Numbered from the stretch's first letter, positions 24,516 to 37,810 are shown. The stretch: 64,000 nt of DNA from Odontocerum albicorne (GCA_949825065.1 OX463848.1:29145549-29209548); one strand, 5' to 3'. Translations and numbers: made by a program. Notes: generated by a model from the letters alone, not told the origin.

Positions 24516-25394
24516 AAAATTCTTACTTACTTCTGGGAAATAAAAAACGGAATTTATCTCAATCTTCTTGTTATGTCAATAGATTTGCAAAACTTTATGT
24601 CTTAAACATTGAAAAAGGGAACTGTGAATTAATTTTATATCTGGAAAATGGAAACCAAGTGTGATGTACAGTACCCGTTATAGATAACTACCCTCATTTT
24701 TATTCTTCTTCGGGATTGTTGGAAATTCAGCGGACTATTTCTGACGATGTGTCAATTTGACAGATGACGCGTGCAATTATAATCGAGTCAAGGCATTACA
24801 AATGCGTACGTTAAAGACCAACGCACCAGAACACAGAAAACCTCAATTTCATCATTTATTTAGTTATGGAAAGATTTTTAGAATACTTTAATCCACATTT
24901 AACAATACTTACACCTTACGACTTAAATATTGCTTACCAAATACTGACTTAACCCCGAATCCACGATCATGTCACCCTGGAAGTTTAATATTTACTTAGA
25001 TTCTTGTGTGGAAGGGAGTCACAGAGGTCAGTGGGTGGCATACAATATATATGTATGGATATAAATTTTATAATTAATAACAGGTAATGGAATCTTCTTT
25101 CAAATAAAAAATGTATTAGTGATACGAGTAGTCAATGAAGTAGTGAGAATTGGGAAATTTAGCAGTAGGGTTCAGAATCAGACGACTTGGTCAAACAATA
25201 TTCTTAAACAAAAGGATTTGTTAAAACAATAAATATTTGAAATCCCAATGAGTACATAAAATTTAGTATCTTTGCTTAAAAAGTGAAACTGATTTTAATA
25301 TTTTAACTGACCATCTTATACATTACTGTTTTACTCTAACTTAAGTATTTATTTGGACCAAATTTACCGGTCATTTGAATACAAAGCGAAAAAT
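24516..25394. other. Anonymous AT-rich stretch
   Basis: No supported gene or repeat. Confidence 0.35.
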
Positions 25395-25495
25395 GCTCAT
25401 ATTTTTCAAGGGCTGTAATGCGATGTTTGAACTGCCGACCTTTTCAATAGAAGTCCATCAATTTATTGCATGGCCATGGACCTCAATAACAATAT
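25395..25495 (-). repeat. SINE-C head fragment
   Basis: The minus strand reads GAGGTCCATGGCCATGCAAT, then GATGGACTTC and GGTCGGCAGTTCAAACATCG, aligning with the SINE-C head at 17333-17500. The A box is degraded. Confidence 0.55.
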
Positions 25496-25724
25496 TTGTA
25501 TATTTTATAGATAAAACATATCCAAAGTAAAATATATTTTATAAATCATCCGTGCTCTTAATATGTCAAAAAATACGAAAATACTCGTATGTAGGTAGCA
25601 TCGCGTCATTTCCCTGTTAAGATAAATAAAGGATCCAACATTTCTAGCATGACTTATTGTCGTGACGACTTTATTATATATGTCTTCTAACGCAAACATT
25701 GCTGTAAAAATTTCTGTTGAAACC

Positions 25725-25860
25725 CAGATTAAAAAAAATCATTTCAGTCTGGGTTTGTTGATAAGAACGTCTTTTTGGTTGATTAGAAGAGATTACGAGT
25801 ATTACCACACGGCAATAAACCCACCAGTTTGTACTGTATACAAAGGAAGTGTAATACAGA
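25725..25860 (+). repeat. SINE-A 3' half
   Basis: The body and tail are present: TTTTTGGTTGATTAGAAGAG ... CACACGGCAATAAACCCACC then AGTTTGTACTGTATACAA. TACGAGTA lies at 25794-25801 within the tail, adding nine bases relative to other copies. Confidence 0.75.
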
Positions 25861-27784
25861 ACACTACATTACAATACTTCCAAACATCTTTTCATACAAT
25901 TTCTAAGATTTCTTATACTCCTAACTTTTTCGTCTTTCGATATTTAGTATTTAGCTTCTTCTTCCACTACTGCCGCTCATGTTTGCTTTGTAATTTTTTT
26001 AGTTAATCATTCGGTACAAATTCTTAAAATAAATTAAAAAATATTTTTTCTGACATTAAAATACAACACTAAATCCAGATATCTAATAATGCCTCATAAA
26101 ATATGCAGATAGTTTTTTTTTAATATATCGTGTTTACTCGGACACATTTCACTTCTTAAATAAATTAACGCCATTGAAAAAAAAATATTAGTTGGTGTAA
26201 AATGTCACATATAAAAAAAATCATGTAACAAGTGCATTTACAGGTAACATATCGAATATCAGTCGATGCATTACACATAAAGCCAGTAAAAGCCATGCGA
26301 TAGCACCGTACCGTAGTTGGGTTATTATACGCGTTAACGGGCTTCGCTTATTCAGTATATCGGTACGCTTCGCGTTGCGCGGACAGCAATCTGATAGTTT
26401 CATCGTAACTTACCGATTTTGATTTTTTCGTGCCAAATCTGGATTATTACTAGTCAGTTTTTTTTAATAATTTTAATTACTTTACGTTATTTATGTGATT
26501 TGTGATTTATTAGTTTATTAATTGTAGCATGCTTATTACATTGTTTTATTTACAAGAGTACCAAAATTTCACTGGAACAACTATTATTTAATTCACGTAT
26601 TTAAGTTAAACTAATTAGGAAAGAAATTCTAAATTTTTCTTATTTTTTTTTATTTAATAAAACGTATAGAATTTCTGAAAAATGCATTGGTTTTTATTAC
26701 AATAAAATTTTATGATTATACTTATAATTATAATTCAGATGATAGCAAATGAAATATTAAACGATATACATAATTTTAAGGTATTTAAGTAAACTCGAGG
26801 AAAATATAAATGGAAAAACTCAACAGAAAAAATCAATAATTATCTAAATTAAAATATTAAAAGTCAATAGAATAAATTGAACAAAGTAAATTAATACAAA
26901 ATTCTCAACACTGTTTTTTTTTAAATTTACTAACAATAATTAGAAAAAAAAATATTTGAAAAGCTACTTGACTACCTTATACGAGTATTAAGCTCTATTC
27001 GTTTTCTATCACGCACTTTTTACAATAGTTTTTTTTATATGGAAGACGTAAAATTAACGTGTTTATTTAAAATTTATAATAATCAACTAATCGTTTTAAA
27101 TAACGTTGAAAATATGAATAAAATTTCTCTCTTCAATACCAAATTAGTAAAAATTCTACATTTGAGTTTTCACTTATAATTTCTTACTTCTTTAAAATTC
27201 CAAAAGCAACCTACCTCAACACAGATATTCCATGAATTTGGACATAATGTTGAAAGAGTTTTACATTTTTACAAACTGTTTTTTATGCAAATTTGTCACG
27301 TTTATGGACTGTATCGTATTCAAACGAATTTCACGTAAATATATGCAATTTTTTCGCAATATTTAATATCGAGATTAAATCTAAGTGGAATAACATAATC
27401 ACTGTCAGTAAAATATTATTTCCTTAAAAAATATTTTAGTCAAGATTTTATCTAATACAATTTATTTCAATTAATATTAACTCGTTCAAGTAACAAGATT
27501 TTACCAGATAAAATCTTGTCATTTTAGGACCGTTTAAGCAGTTAATAGAGTTAAACAAAATAAAGTAGTTTAAAGTCAGTTGAATTAAAATTACATATTA
27601 AATTTGCTTATGAAATCTTCGTTCCTTGAATTATCGACGATAGGCATCCTGAGACAAAAGGTATGATTTAATTTTTTTAACATGAAATGGTTTATTTATC
27701 ACTATACTAAAGCGTCATTTCGATATAAGGTAATTTGTTTATATATTTTTAGTACATGGGGTATATTTTAAATATTAAAATCAC
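25861..27784. other. Anonymous AT-rich DNA with one GC-richer patch
   Basis: About 26220-26410 is GC-richer and contains CGCGTTAACGGGCTTCGC; it could be an old element end. It has a 60-codon minus frame without recognisable motifs. The rest is very AT-rich with nothing to annotate. Confidence 0.35.
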
Positions 27785-28105
27785 TAAGCAGTGTGAGGAG
27801 TTTGATTTCGCGTGATGTACAGTACTATATACATGTGGAATTGAGTGTCACTGTTTGTCAGGTTGATGAAAATGTGCAACGGAGTTTTATATACCGTCAA
27901 AAATCGGAAAGAAGTATCGATTTATTTTTTCATGATATATGTCCTCAGTGAGATACAGACAAACCCCTAGTTTACAGGGGGCACGACAAATGAAAGGCAA
28001 CAAACCCAGATCTATGAAAATTGTGTGTCCAAATTAAACTATCTGTTGTTTTTTTTCACAAATGATGTATATTTCTTGTCACGTGTAAAATAAATAAATA
28101 AATTT
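27785..28105 (+). repeat. Repeat D copy, near full length
   Basis: It runs from GTGTGAGGAGTTTGATTTCG, through CACTGTTTGTCAGGTTGATG and AATCGGAAAGAAGTATCGAT, to the core CACGACAAATGAAAGGCAAC. It ends TCTTGTCACGTGTAAAATAA followed by ATAAATAAAT. This is the best copy for a consensus. I find no convincing pol III boxes, so it may be the 3' end of a retrotransposon rather than a SINE. Confidence 0.85.
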
Positions 28106-28364
28106 TTATCATCGCCAACACGCCATGTCCTGATTGTTATAGGCAGAGGTGCCAGATTCACTTCATTCTATTCTAGCACTCATCTGTCACGTCTGCCACT
28201 CCATGCACCTCACCATGCATACTCTCCTGGTATACTTTTTTTCACTTTACCTTTTGTATTCATGTTAATATTGTAAATCAAGTGAAGTTATATGTTTTGG
28301 TTCATTTTTAATTATTATTTGCAAGTATACACATCCCAATTACACATGTCTTTAAAAATGTATC
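28106..28364. other. Mixed-composition spacer between two repeat-D copies
   Basis: Around 28110-28240 the DNA is GC-richer and includes GGCAGAGGTGCCAGATTCAC; similar words occur at about 31795-31835 after a SINE. Possibly part of another repeat family. Confidence 0.35.
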
Positions 28365-28545
28365 TCAACGATTTATTTTTTCATGCTATATCTCCTCGGT
28401 GAGATACAGGCAAAAGCCTAGTTTACTGGGGACACGACAAATGAAAGGCACCCAGAGCCTTTAAAATTGTGTGTCCAGATTAAATTACCTGTTGTTTTTT
28501 CGCAAATTATGTATATTTCTTGTCATGTGTAAAATAAATAAAATG
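28365..28545 (+). repeat. Repeat D copy, 5'-truncated
   Basis: It begins at the GATTTATTTTTTCATGCTAT segment, keeps GATACAGGCAAAAGCCTAGT and CACGACAAATGAAAGGCACC, and ends with TGTGTAAAATAAATAAAA. Truncation from the 5' side fits retroposition. Confidence 0.85.
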
Positions 28546-29284
28546 AAATAAAAATAAACGATAATGTAAGTATTACAAAAAACAGACCCAGTAAAAATGA
28601 ATCGATTTTTAGTTTTATTGGATGTGAACTTGATGATAATACTTAGGATGATATAAATAACAAACAGCATTTATTCCAAAAAATCTCTGGTCTTCAATCA
28701 TTTATTTCATTTATTTCACACATGTTTTGTTTATACATGTATACATTACAGATGAAGTTTTTTAGAAGCCCTTAATCCTTAACCTTCAATAATAAAATAT
28801 TGCAATCTCATCGTATTTTCTATTTGCTACTGATATTTGTCTGGGTGAAAGCAAATTTATTGTTTTTTACTGATGAATACATACATATCTGCCATTCCTA
28901 GTAAGTGAACGTTTAGATCTAGTTTATTCTTTGTAAACCTGTTTTCTTGACTTATGTTTAGGAATATATTGTTGTTAAAACAGGCGTCCCTTCACATAAC
29001 TGTCGCTATCACGAACACTTTCAATTTCATTTTATAAGAAAGCTTATTGTATATACTTTTAAAATTAAACCAGTTTAACGTTTATTGTAATTCAGACATG
29101 ACACATGATGTTTTTATTTTTAAATCAGGATAGAATACAATAACAACACTAAGGTGATAGGGTAAGATAAAAACAATATGTATGCTTATCAACATATTGC
29201 ACACCTTATTATGTATATGTTCAAATAATCAAACAAGTTTTCATCGTTTACATGAAACGCCGATTGATTGATAAAAATAAATCT
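28546..29284. other. Anonymous AT-rich stretch
   Basis: Nothing recognisable. Confidence 0.35.
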
Positions 29285-29425
29285 ATTCTCCACAGGGAAT
29301 AAATCTTTTGCATCAAGATACATGCAAAAGCCCTGTTAACTGGGACAAAGACAATTGACCGGCAACAAACTCAGATATATAAAAATTGAGAGTTCATTTA
29401 AAATTACTTGTTTGTTTTTAAAGTT
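29285..29425 (+). repeat. Repeat D fragment, diverged
   Basis: GATACATGCAAAAGCCCTGT, then ACTGGGACAAAGACAATTGA and GGCAACAAACTCAG follow the family order with many changes. Confidence 0.65.
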
Positions 29426-31571
29426 TCAGATTCAATTCCCTAGGGTACTATTTTTTACTAAAAGATTAAAATTATTTTTTTATAATTTTATGCTTATTTT
29501 TTATTTTATTTAAGTAATTAATAGGCAAGGAAAATTGATATATAATTTAGCAATAGTATTATACTCGTAAATGTAACTAAAAAATAATGGTAATATGGAA
29601 AAAGTCTACAAAAGTACCCATTATTTTGTTATCATCAAGTTCCTAAGATAACATATATAGTATACGTATCTCATTATTTCTTCATTTATTTCTTGAGTAT
29701 ACAGATTGCACAATATTACGTCAAGATTTTATTACACAATTTCTTTTTCGTTGATCTTGACATTCTTTCCGTTGTATACTTTGTTCAAGCTTGTCAGTAA
29801 CTGCATCAATTACTTACATTTAAACTGAGTTAAAATAGTCAATATCCAGATCACCCTGTTGTTGGTTTGCGAAATTCTGTTCCCTTGCAAAACAGAGCCT
29901 TCGTTACGCAAGAATGTTGCATCGTTTCTTTATAAAACACAATCCCTCCTCCATACACTTGCAACAGAAACTTTTGACTGATACTCGAAGAATTATCGCG
30001 ACACTTTTACGTTCCATCTTTCTTTATTTGATATACTATATATTTATTTAATGGTACTCTTCCGCATAACATAACGCAAGCAATAAAGAGGTTTAACAAA
30101 CTTGTTATTGAATATTTAAGCTTACTTTATTGAAAAAAAAACTTATTGTACACAGGTGCTCTTTGATTCTCATTCAATCTGCCTATAAATATTTATTTGG
30201 GCTAGTTTTGTAGATTTATCTCCCATCAAGTGGTATTGGCATCGAATCTCGATTTTTACTAAAAAAATGGGATCTCTGTTTAGATTATTACCTACGTTAT
30301 TTTCTGGGTACAGATATAACCAGCACGCATGACAACGACGTGCGAGCTACTTACTCTAGTAGTTCTTAGTACAAGTGCTGGATAAATGAAGCCAAATGCA
30401 ATTTTGCATCCCGAGCATACTCTTTAAAATGTCCTGTACACTGAAGAATATCAAACTTGTTTGTAAAATATTTTGTAAAATATTTGAGACAAATTCGATC
30501 GTGTTTAATTTTAAGACACATGCTTAATAATGATCTCATACAAATGTTAGTTGATTGAAATTAATTTTTGTTCAGCAAAAAATACACTAGATGTAACACG
30601 TCAATCATCTTAGTTTGCGTATGAATATTTACTGTGAAATATATAATTGTTTTTTTTTGCATCTTTTAAGTTCTTGTTCTCTTTGGAGATAGGCAACCAT
30701 TACGACTGTATTGCTCTTGAATAAAAATATACAAATGTAATGAATCCACACTGGGAAGTTTCACAACCAGGAGATGTGTCTTACAAAAGCGTTGTCGAAT
30801 GTGTCTTACAAAAGCGTTGTCGAAAAAATATAATTCTCCTCCCATTATATTTAAATTTTATTTAATTATTCTCTTCTTGATAACGGATAAAACTTCTCTC
30901 TCTTTATTCATTCGGGTGGAATTTTAGTGATTTTTTAAATTGTAACACTTATTCCTTGAACCGCTTGTTTACTCTTGAGGTTTTGTATGTACGAGTAGTT
31001 ATGTATATTTCTCAATGGCTTTCACAACTGCAATATCATATGTAAAATTTTGCATGAAATCAAGGATTTTTCTTAACTTATGTTTTTAATCAATGAGCAG
31101 CCAATTGAAAATGACATTTTATATACTGGTGCCGTATTATTTATCACTTAAGTTAACTTTTTGTACATTGTGTAAGAGTAAACTCCACCTTAATTTTATA
31201 GCAAGACTTTGGATAAAATTTTGATATCGAAATAATATAATATAATCTTTTGAAACAATCACGAGCATGAAGTTAAGCACATGTAACGTAAACCGCTTAA
31301 AAAAGTTAATAAAAAACGCTACAATTATAAGTTAATTGCGTTGTCTGATTAGTAGACGAGTACCATATCTGAATTGAGCATCAAGTCCTTGAATTGTATT
31401 ATTAAAATTGTTGTATGCATAGTGAATTTCTGCATTTCTCGGTAATATATTTTTTATATGCATGGAAAAAATATATAACAAATTTTCAACATCATTTTAT
31501 ATTCCTCATAAGATAGATAGATTCTATATACCAGATAATATGTGTGAGGGACAAAAATAAAAAGACCTACT
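29426..31571. other. Anonymous AT-rich DNA
   Basis: No gene. A direct duplication GTGTCTTACAAAAGCGTTGT(CGA) occurs at about 30777 and 30803. The octamer at 30990 lies in unannotated DNA. Confidence 0.4.
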
Positions 31572-31770
31572 GACGACCTCCGTGACTTAGTTGATAAAAT
31601 TCTGTCACCCAGCCCGGAGGTTGTGGATTAAATTCCTGATGGAACCCATTTTTTATTAAAAAAATTCTAGTCAAGTTTTTACTTAAGACATCTTAAAAAT
31701 CTTTCTGATTAGTTGGAAGAGATTGCCTCACGGTAATAAACACGCCAGATTGCGGTGTATTAACCTGGCC
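31572..31770 (+). repeat. SINE-A copy, near full length
   Basis: The head GACGACCTCCGTGACTTAGT begins a tRNA-like region. GGTTGTGGATTAAATTCC at the B-box position is followed by TGATGGAACCC. The body contains TCTAGTCAAGTTTTTACTTA. The 3' part, GATTAGTTGGAAGAGATTGC ... GGTAATAAACACGCCAGATT, is shared with the LINE tail near 33610-33670. It is the most complete copy in the window. Confidence 0.85.
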
Positions 31771-32714
31771 TTCTGAATCAAAATGCCATGTTTATTGCAG
31801 GGTAGGCAGAGATACCAGATCTCCGTGTTCTTTTATTTACACACTTCTTTTAGTTTAACAAGTTTTTACAACAGGCATCTTAAACATTTTACTGGTTAGG
31901 TGGTTATCTGTATACAACGTCAGCATTGTACAATACAACACTTTGCTTTTTCAATTAATTTGTCAAAAGTCTTTTTACTCATTCAATTTGAGTATTTATT
32001 AACTATTTGATATATTTATTTCGATTCAAAGTTATTAGATGTTCTGTATTTTTTTAATGTTTTTGTAATGTCAACCGATAAATTTATACATAATTATTTC
32101 CGTAAGTGTGAAATGGGGGGAAAACTTTGTTTTTTCCAACATTAATTTAGTCACTGTAGGGTGAGTTGGTAATCGAGCGCTAAATAACCTTTTTTTGCAA
32201 TAGAATACCAGCTTACTTACCTCACGACCATACATACACCTCACGACCACTGTTAATTTTATATTTGAACAGACAGATAGAAACGTTCGATAACAAAGAT
32301 TGCAATAAATACGTTGTAACTTCAAAACGGTATGAAAGGTACACTGGAATAAATTTATTCCCTATCTTGATAAATCTATACAAAACGTAAAGAACTGTTC
32401 TACAGCCGTCGTGCTTGCCAATTTCCTTTTCTATATAAATTTAATTTGTTAAATATAAAGAAACACAATTGAAAGTTAAACCTAGCTTGAATACAAACTA
32501 CAAACAGTAGTTAACATATTTTATTGCAGTACAGTCACTATTTGTTATGCGGTCATAAACAATAATTCAGAAAAACCTGCGTAAAATATATTCAATACAA
32601 TTTCGAATCCTACAATATACGAGAGAAACAAACAAAAAGTATTTCAATGTTCCTTTGTTATTTTATTCAAAATACTTAAAGTATAACATATTTCCACTCT
32701 TCAAAAGTATAACA
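31771..32714. other. Anonymous AT-rich stretch
   Basis: No supported gene or repeat family. Confidence 0.35.
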
Positions 32715-33700
32715 TATTACTTGATAGCTCTATCATACCATTACATAAAACTGTTAAAAATCTAGGAGTGCTAATAGATTACACTCTCTCATGGCGAGAT
32801 CAAATAAATGAGGTAAGCCAAAGGATCTTCTTCAGCCTTCATTCCCTTAAAGTGTTGCGAAGATTCCTACCAACAAAAACCAAAATTTTACTGGTACAAT
32901 CTCTGCTCTTTCCGATTCTGGACTTAGATGTTACAGAGGAACAGCTGGACAAATTACAGTGTCTTGGATGTTACAGAGGAACAGCTGGACAAATTACAGC
33001 GTCTTCAAAATGTGTGTCTAAGATTCATTTTCAACCAACGAGAGTACGATCATATAACTTCATACCAGAAGGCATTGAACTGATTGAATGTTAGAAGTAG
33101 ACGCCAAATTCACATACTGTCTCTATTGTATAATATCATTAACTATCCCACCGCCCCCTCTTATCTCGTCGAAAATTTTGAGTGGTTTTTCAATCATAGA
33201 TTAGCGCTACGCTCAAACAGAGATTGTTTATTGGCCTTTCCAGTTCACCGCTCCTCTTTATTTACGTCGTCCTTTACTGCCCATGCAGTGAGACTCTGGA
33301 ATCAGTTACAAACCAATATAAGACTCGCTCCGTCCTTGGCATGCTTTAAGAAGCGACTGAAAAAAATCTTAATTTCTAGTCAGTAAAATAACGTGTTTCA
33401 TTCCTGATTTTTCTTTTCCTTTTCTCTCTACCATCCCTTCCTTTCGATTTGATTGGTGATATCTCACTTTATATGAAAAATAATGTTCGGGTGATTGTCC
33501 GTCTTTGTGGGGTTCGTGGGCATATGCTCACGTATATGTTTATGGATTTCGTGGGGATGGATCGTCATTTGAATGATTTATGCGACCACGTAACTTGCTT
33601 CATTTACTTTTGTCTGGTTGGCTGGAAGATATTGCCGTCTGTCAAAAAGCCCACCAGATTGTATTTGCAATAAAAGTGTTAAATTAATAAATATATTTGT
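32715..33700 (+). pseudogene. LINE reverse-transcriptase 3' end with 3' UTR
   Basis: The C-terminal part of a non-LTR polymerase reads LGVLIDYTLSWRDQINEVSQ (the LGVxID..LSW motif after the RT palm), then LHSLKVLRRFLPTKTKILLV. A ~40-bp tandem duplication at 32927-33000 (two copies of VTEEQLDKLQ-encoding DNA) breaks the frame. Reading continues with NVCLRFIF-like sequence, NVRSRRQIHILSLLYNIINY and AVRLWNQLQTNIRLAPSLAC to FKKRLKKILISSQ, ending at 33386. The UTR runs to about 33680 and ends CCACCAGATTGTATTTGCAA then TAAAAGTGTTAAATTAATAA. It is a 5'-truncated dead copy. Confidence 0.9.
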
Positions 33701-33704
33701 TAAT

Positions 33705-33905
33705 TTTATTTCTTTAATCACTCGAATATTCCTTTTCATATAAAGTGAGATATCATCAATCAAAGGAAAAGAAAGAGATGGTGGTGAGGAAAGGGAAAAA
33801 AATCAGGAAAGAAACACGTTATATTACTGACTAGATATTAAGTTTTTTCAGTCGCTTCTTAAAACATGCCAAGGACGGGGTGAGTCTAACATTGGTTTGT
33901 TACTT
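33705..33905 (-). repeat. LINE 3' end, inverted partial copy
   Basis: The minus strand repeats the ORF end (PSLACFKKRL-like, then the stop) and the first part of the UTR found at 33330-33480, so it faces the previous copy tail to tail. It lacks the UTR's last ~150 bp. Confidence 0.8.
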
Positions 33906-34662
33906 AATACAACATTTAATCTCATAGACATTTAAAATTTTCTCAACAGTTCTTCAAACACAATTCTTTACAGAAAAAAAAATGTTTCTACGATAATACT
34001 GATTTAGTGTCTGCGGAATTTATAATAGGTTAATATTTATTTTTGTGGTGAATTCAAAAATATTTGTCTTATAATAAATACAATCATACAGCTGTCGTCC
34101 CATTAAGGAACGAAGAATGCTTTAACTTCAAAATGAATAACGCACTTATTAAAAGAACAAAGTCAAACAAACAATATCTTAATATTTAATTACATCTTAA
34201 TAAAAAAGACGATTTTTCAATAAAATTTCCCGTTTTGTAGCAAATAAACACCCTTTATCTGGAGTAATTTTATTCCGGAAGTTTTCCTTTCAGTTTATGT
34301 AGTTTGAGGTGCTAAAAGTAACGAAGAGAAATGATTGTATGAAAAACTTCCTATTTCCGAAGTAGCAAAAATGTCGTTCAGTACTCGTGTATGCATTTAC
34401 AACTTCAATGCATTTGCAGTTAGTTGCTTGTCCCCGGTAATGTTCCAGTTTAATGCACATACTACAAAATCTATTTAGAAAATCTTGCACGCAATGCGTT
34501 AAATAAATTTATACAGTTTTCTCGATGACAAAGCAAAAATTTTATAATAATTTACGATATTTTGCAGTTTTAAATGGAAGTTGTCAGTTATCGTTTGTTC
34601 ATATATTAAAAGGTTCAAATTATTTCAGTATCAAATATTGTCGAATATACATAGTTCTTCTA
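33906..34662. other. Anonymous AT-rich stretch
   Basis: Nothing recognisable. Confidence 0.35.
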
Positions 34663-34830
34663 CAATTGAATGGTTGAAGTAAAATAGACACTAAGTACCA
34701 AATAAAAAACAAAAAAACTAAGTATGCAGGTTCATTCTATATGACATATAGAACGTTTTGCTGCATACTTAGTTTTTTTTTGTTTTTTTATTTGGTACTT
34801 AGTGCCTATTTTGCTTCAATAATTCAATTG
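34663..34830. mobile_element. Fold-back MITE, family A
   Basis: This 168-bp element is almost entirely palindromic. The left arm starts CAATTGAATGGTTGAAG and holds ACTAAGTATGCAGGTTCATT; the right arm mirrors it. The centre is TATATGACATATAG. It has no coding capacity. The arm sequence recurs at 58041-58122 and 59023-59098, where the same element has been split by an insertion. Confidence 0.92.
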
Positions 34831-35440
34831 TTTCATCCCAATTTTATAAGAAAATACTTTCTTTTCATTTTTATACACGTTATTTTTTTTTAATTATTCA
34901 AAACAATGACAAATAAAACATACTATTCTACAGATGGAAAATTAGATTATCTCAGATTTTAACGAAAATTTCTTATTTTTAAGGAAATTTTTCAAATCAT
35001 ATTACTTTTCTTTATACTCGTAGACATAACATATTTGAAACAAAAGATATTGAACTGTTTGAAAAAAAAATATTGGCTTATTATAGCGCTTGTACATTAA
35101 GTTCTCTTTTATTTTTTTATGATTATTATTCATGTCAAGTTGATTGAACTAACCAAAGAATTACAATCGATATTTCCGAGTGTTAAATTTTAGTTAAAAC
35201 GAAACATACTCGTACATTCTTTTGACAATCTGGAAATATCAACAGCCTTAAATCCCCGCAATTCCAATCTAAAAGTTGACTTGTTTTATATTCAAGTTTA
35301 CATATTTTGTGAACACACCTTCGAATTTATTTTTCTAACAATTGTAGTGATTTTTGTTTGAAATTTCTTAAGCCCCATTTATTATACAAATAACAGTATC
35401 GAAATTTTACACTTATTTAACTAAGATTAAAAAAAGGGAC
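34831..35440. other. Anonymous AT-rich stretch
   Basis: Nothing to annotate apart from octamers at 35015 and 35207. Confidence 0.35.
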
Positions 35441-35776
35441 TAAAGGTCGATTTACACACATCAGTGAAGGTGACCGGTACGTGCCATGACAGTGCCGGAC
35501 AGTGCCATGATGGTCCTATGATTCCACCGGCCGTGATCTTAACAGTGATTTCTGTACATTCAGTTAGAGCGTGATGTCTGTATTAAATTCAAAAAATAAT
35601 TCTCGTGATCCAATTATTATTTGTTTTTTTTAAATATAGTAGAGGCGGTATCGATTGGGCAAAGCGTTTCATCTTTTCAAGATTTACAGACACACTACAG
35701 GTGACTCTGACATGTCTTGTGAGTATGCTTTGTTGTTACTTAACGAATCGGAATAATAACAAAAGTTTTTTTTTTA

Positions 35777-37810
35777 TATTGATATATTTTTTTAAATACT
35801 TACAAAGGTATCGAAACCTTAAGATAATCACTCGGATCAAGACTTGACTCGGAATAATAACAAAAGTAGTTTTTTTAGTAATAATAGTAATAATAAAAGT
35901 AGTTTTTTTTTAAATGATATATTTTTTTAAATACTTACAAAAGTATCAAAACCTTAAGATAATCACTCGGATCAAGACTTGACTCGGAATAATAACTAAA
36001 GTAGTTTTTTTAGTAATAATAGTAATAATAAAAGTAGTTTTTTTTAAATGACATATTTTTTTAAATACTTACAAAAGTATCAAAACCTTAAGATAATCAC
36101 TCGGATCAAGACTTGACTCGGAATAATAACTAAAGTAGTTTTTTTAGTAATAATAGTAATAATAAAAGTAGTTTTTTTTTAAATGATATATTTTTTTAAA
36201 TACTTACAAAAGTATCAAAACCTTAAGATAATCACTCGGATCAAGACTTGACTCGGAATAATAACTAAAGTAGTTTTTTTAGTAATAATAGTAATAATAA
36301 AAGTAGTTTTTTTTAAATGACATATTTTTTTTAAATACTTACAAAAGTATCAAAACCTTAAGATAATCACTCGGATCAAGACTTGACTCGGAATAATAAC
36401 TAAAGTAGTTTTTTTAGTAATAATAGTAATAATAAAAGTAGTTTTTTTTAAATGATATATTTTTTTAAATACTTACAAAAGTATCAAAACCTTAAGATAA
36501 TCACTCGGATCAAGACTTGACTCGGAATAATAACTAAAGTAGTTTTTTTAGTAATAATAGTAATAATAAAAGTAGTTTTTTTTTAAATGATATATTTTTT
36601 TAAATACTTACAAAAGTATCAAAACCTTAAGATAATCACTCGGATCAAGACTTGACTCGGAATAATAACTAAAGTAGTTTTTTTAGTAATAATAGTAATA
36701 ATAAAAGTAGTTTTTTTTAAATGACATATTTTTTTAAATACTTACAAAAGTATCAAAACCTTAAGATAATCACTCGGATCAAGACTTGACTCGGAATAAT
36801 AACTAAAGTAGTTTTTTTAGTAATAATAGTAATAATAAAAGTAGTTTTTTTTTAAATGATATATTTTTTTAAATACTTACAAAAGTATCAAAACCTTAAG
36901 ATAATCACTCGGATCAAGACTTGACTCGGAATAATAACTAAAGTAGTTTTTTTAGTAATAATAGTAATAATAAAAGTAGTTTTTTTTTAAATGATATATT
37001 TTTTAAATACTTACAAAAGTATCAAAACCTTAAGATAATCACTCGGATCAAGACTTGACTCGGAATAATAACTAAAGTAGTTTTTTTAGTAATAATAGTA
37101 ATAATAAAAGTAGTTTTTTTTAAATGACATATTTTTTTTAAATACTTACAAAAGTATCAAAACCTTAAGATAATCACTCGGATCAAGACTTGACTCGGAA
37201 TAATAACTAAAGTAGTTTTTTTAGTAATAATAGTAATAATAAAAGTAGTTTTTTTTTAAATGATATATTTTTTTAAATACTTACAAAAGTATCAAAACCT
37301 TAAGATAATCACTCGGATCAAGACTTGACTCGGAATAATAACTAAAGTAGTTTTTTTAGTAATAATAGTAATAATAAAAGTAGTTTTTTTTAAATGACAT
37401 ATTTTTTTAAATACTTACAAAAGTATCAAAACCTTAAGATAATCACTCGGATCAAGACTTGACTCGGAATAATAACTAAAGTAGTTTTTTTAGTAATAAT
37501 AGTAATAATAAAAGTAGTTTTTTTTTAAATGATATATTTTTTTAAATACTTACAAAAGTATCAAAACCTTAAGATAATCACTCGGATCAAGACTTGACTC
37601 GGAATAATAACTAAAGTAGTTTTTTTAGTAATAATAGTAATAATAAAAGTAGTTTTTTTTAAATGACATATTTTTTTAAATACTTACAAAAGTATCAAAA
37701 CCTTAAGATAATCACTCGGATCAAGACTTGACTCGGAATAATAACTAAAGTAGTTTTTTTAGTAATAATAGTAATAATAAAAGTAGTTTTTTTTTTAAAT
37801 GATATATTTT
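35777..37810 (+). repeat. ~135-bp satellite, 15 copies
   Basis: The marker GGATCAAGACTTGACTCGG recurs every ~135 bp, 15 times between about 35834 and 37740. Units contain AGTAATAATAGTAATAATAA and T runs of 7-9. Two unit types, AAATGATATA with a longer T run and AAATGACATA with a shorter one, largely alternate, so the functional period is near 270 bp. Copies are nearly identical, implying recent amplification. Confidence 0.97.
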
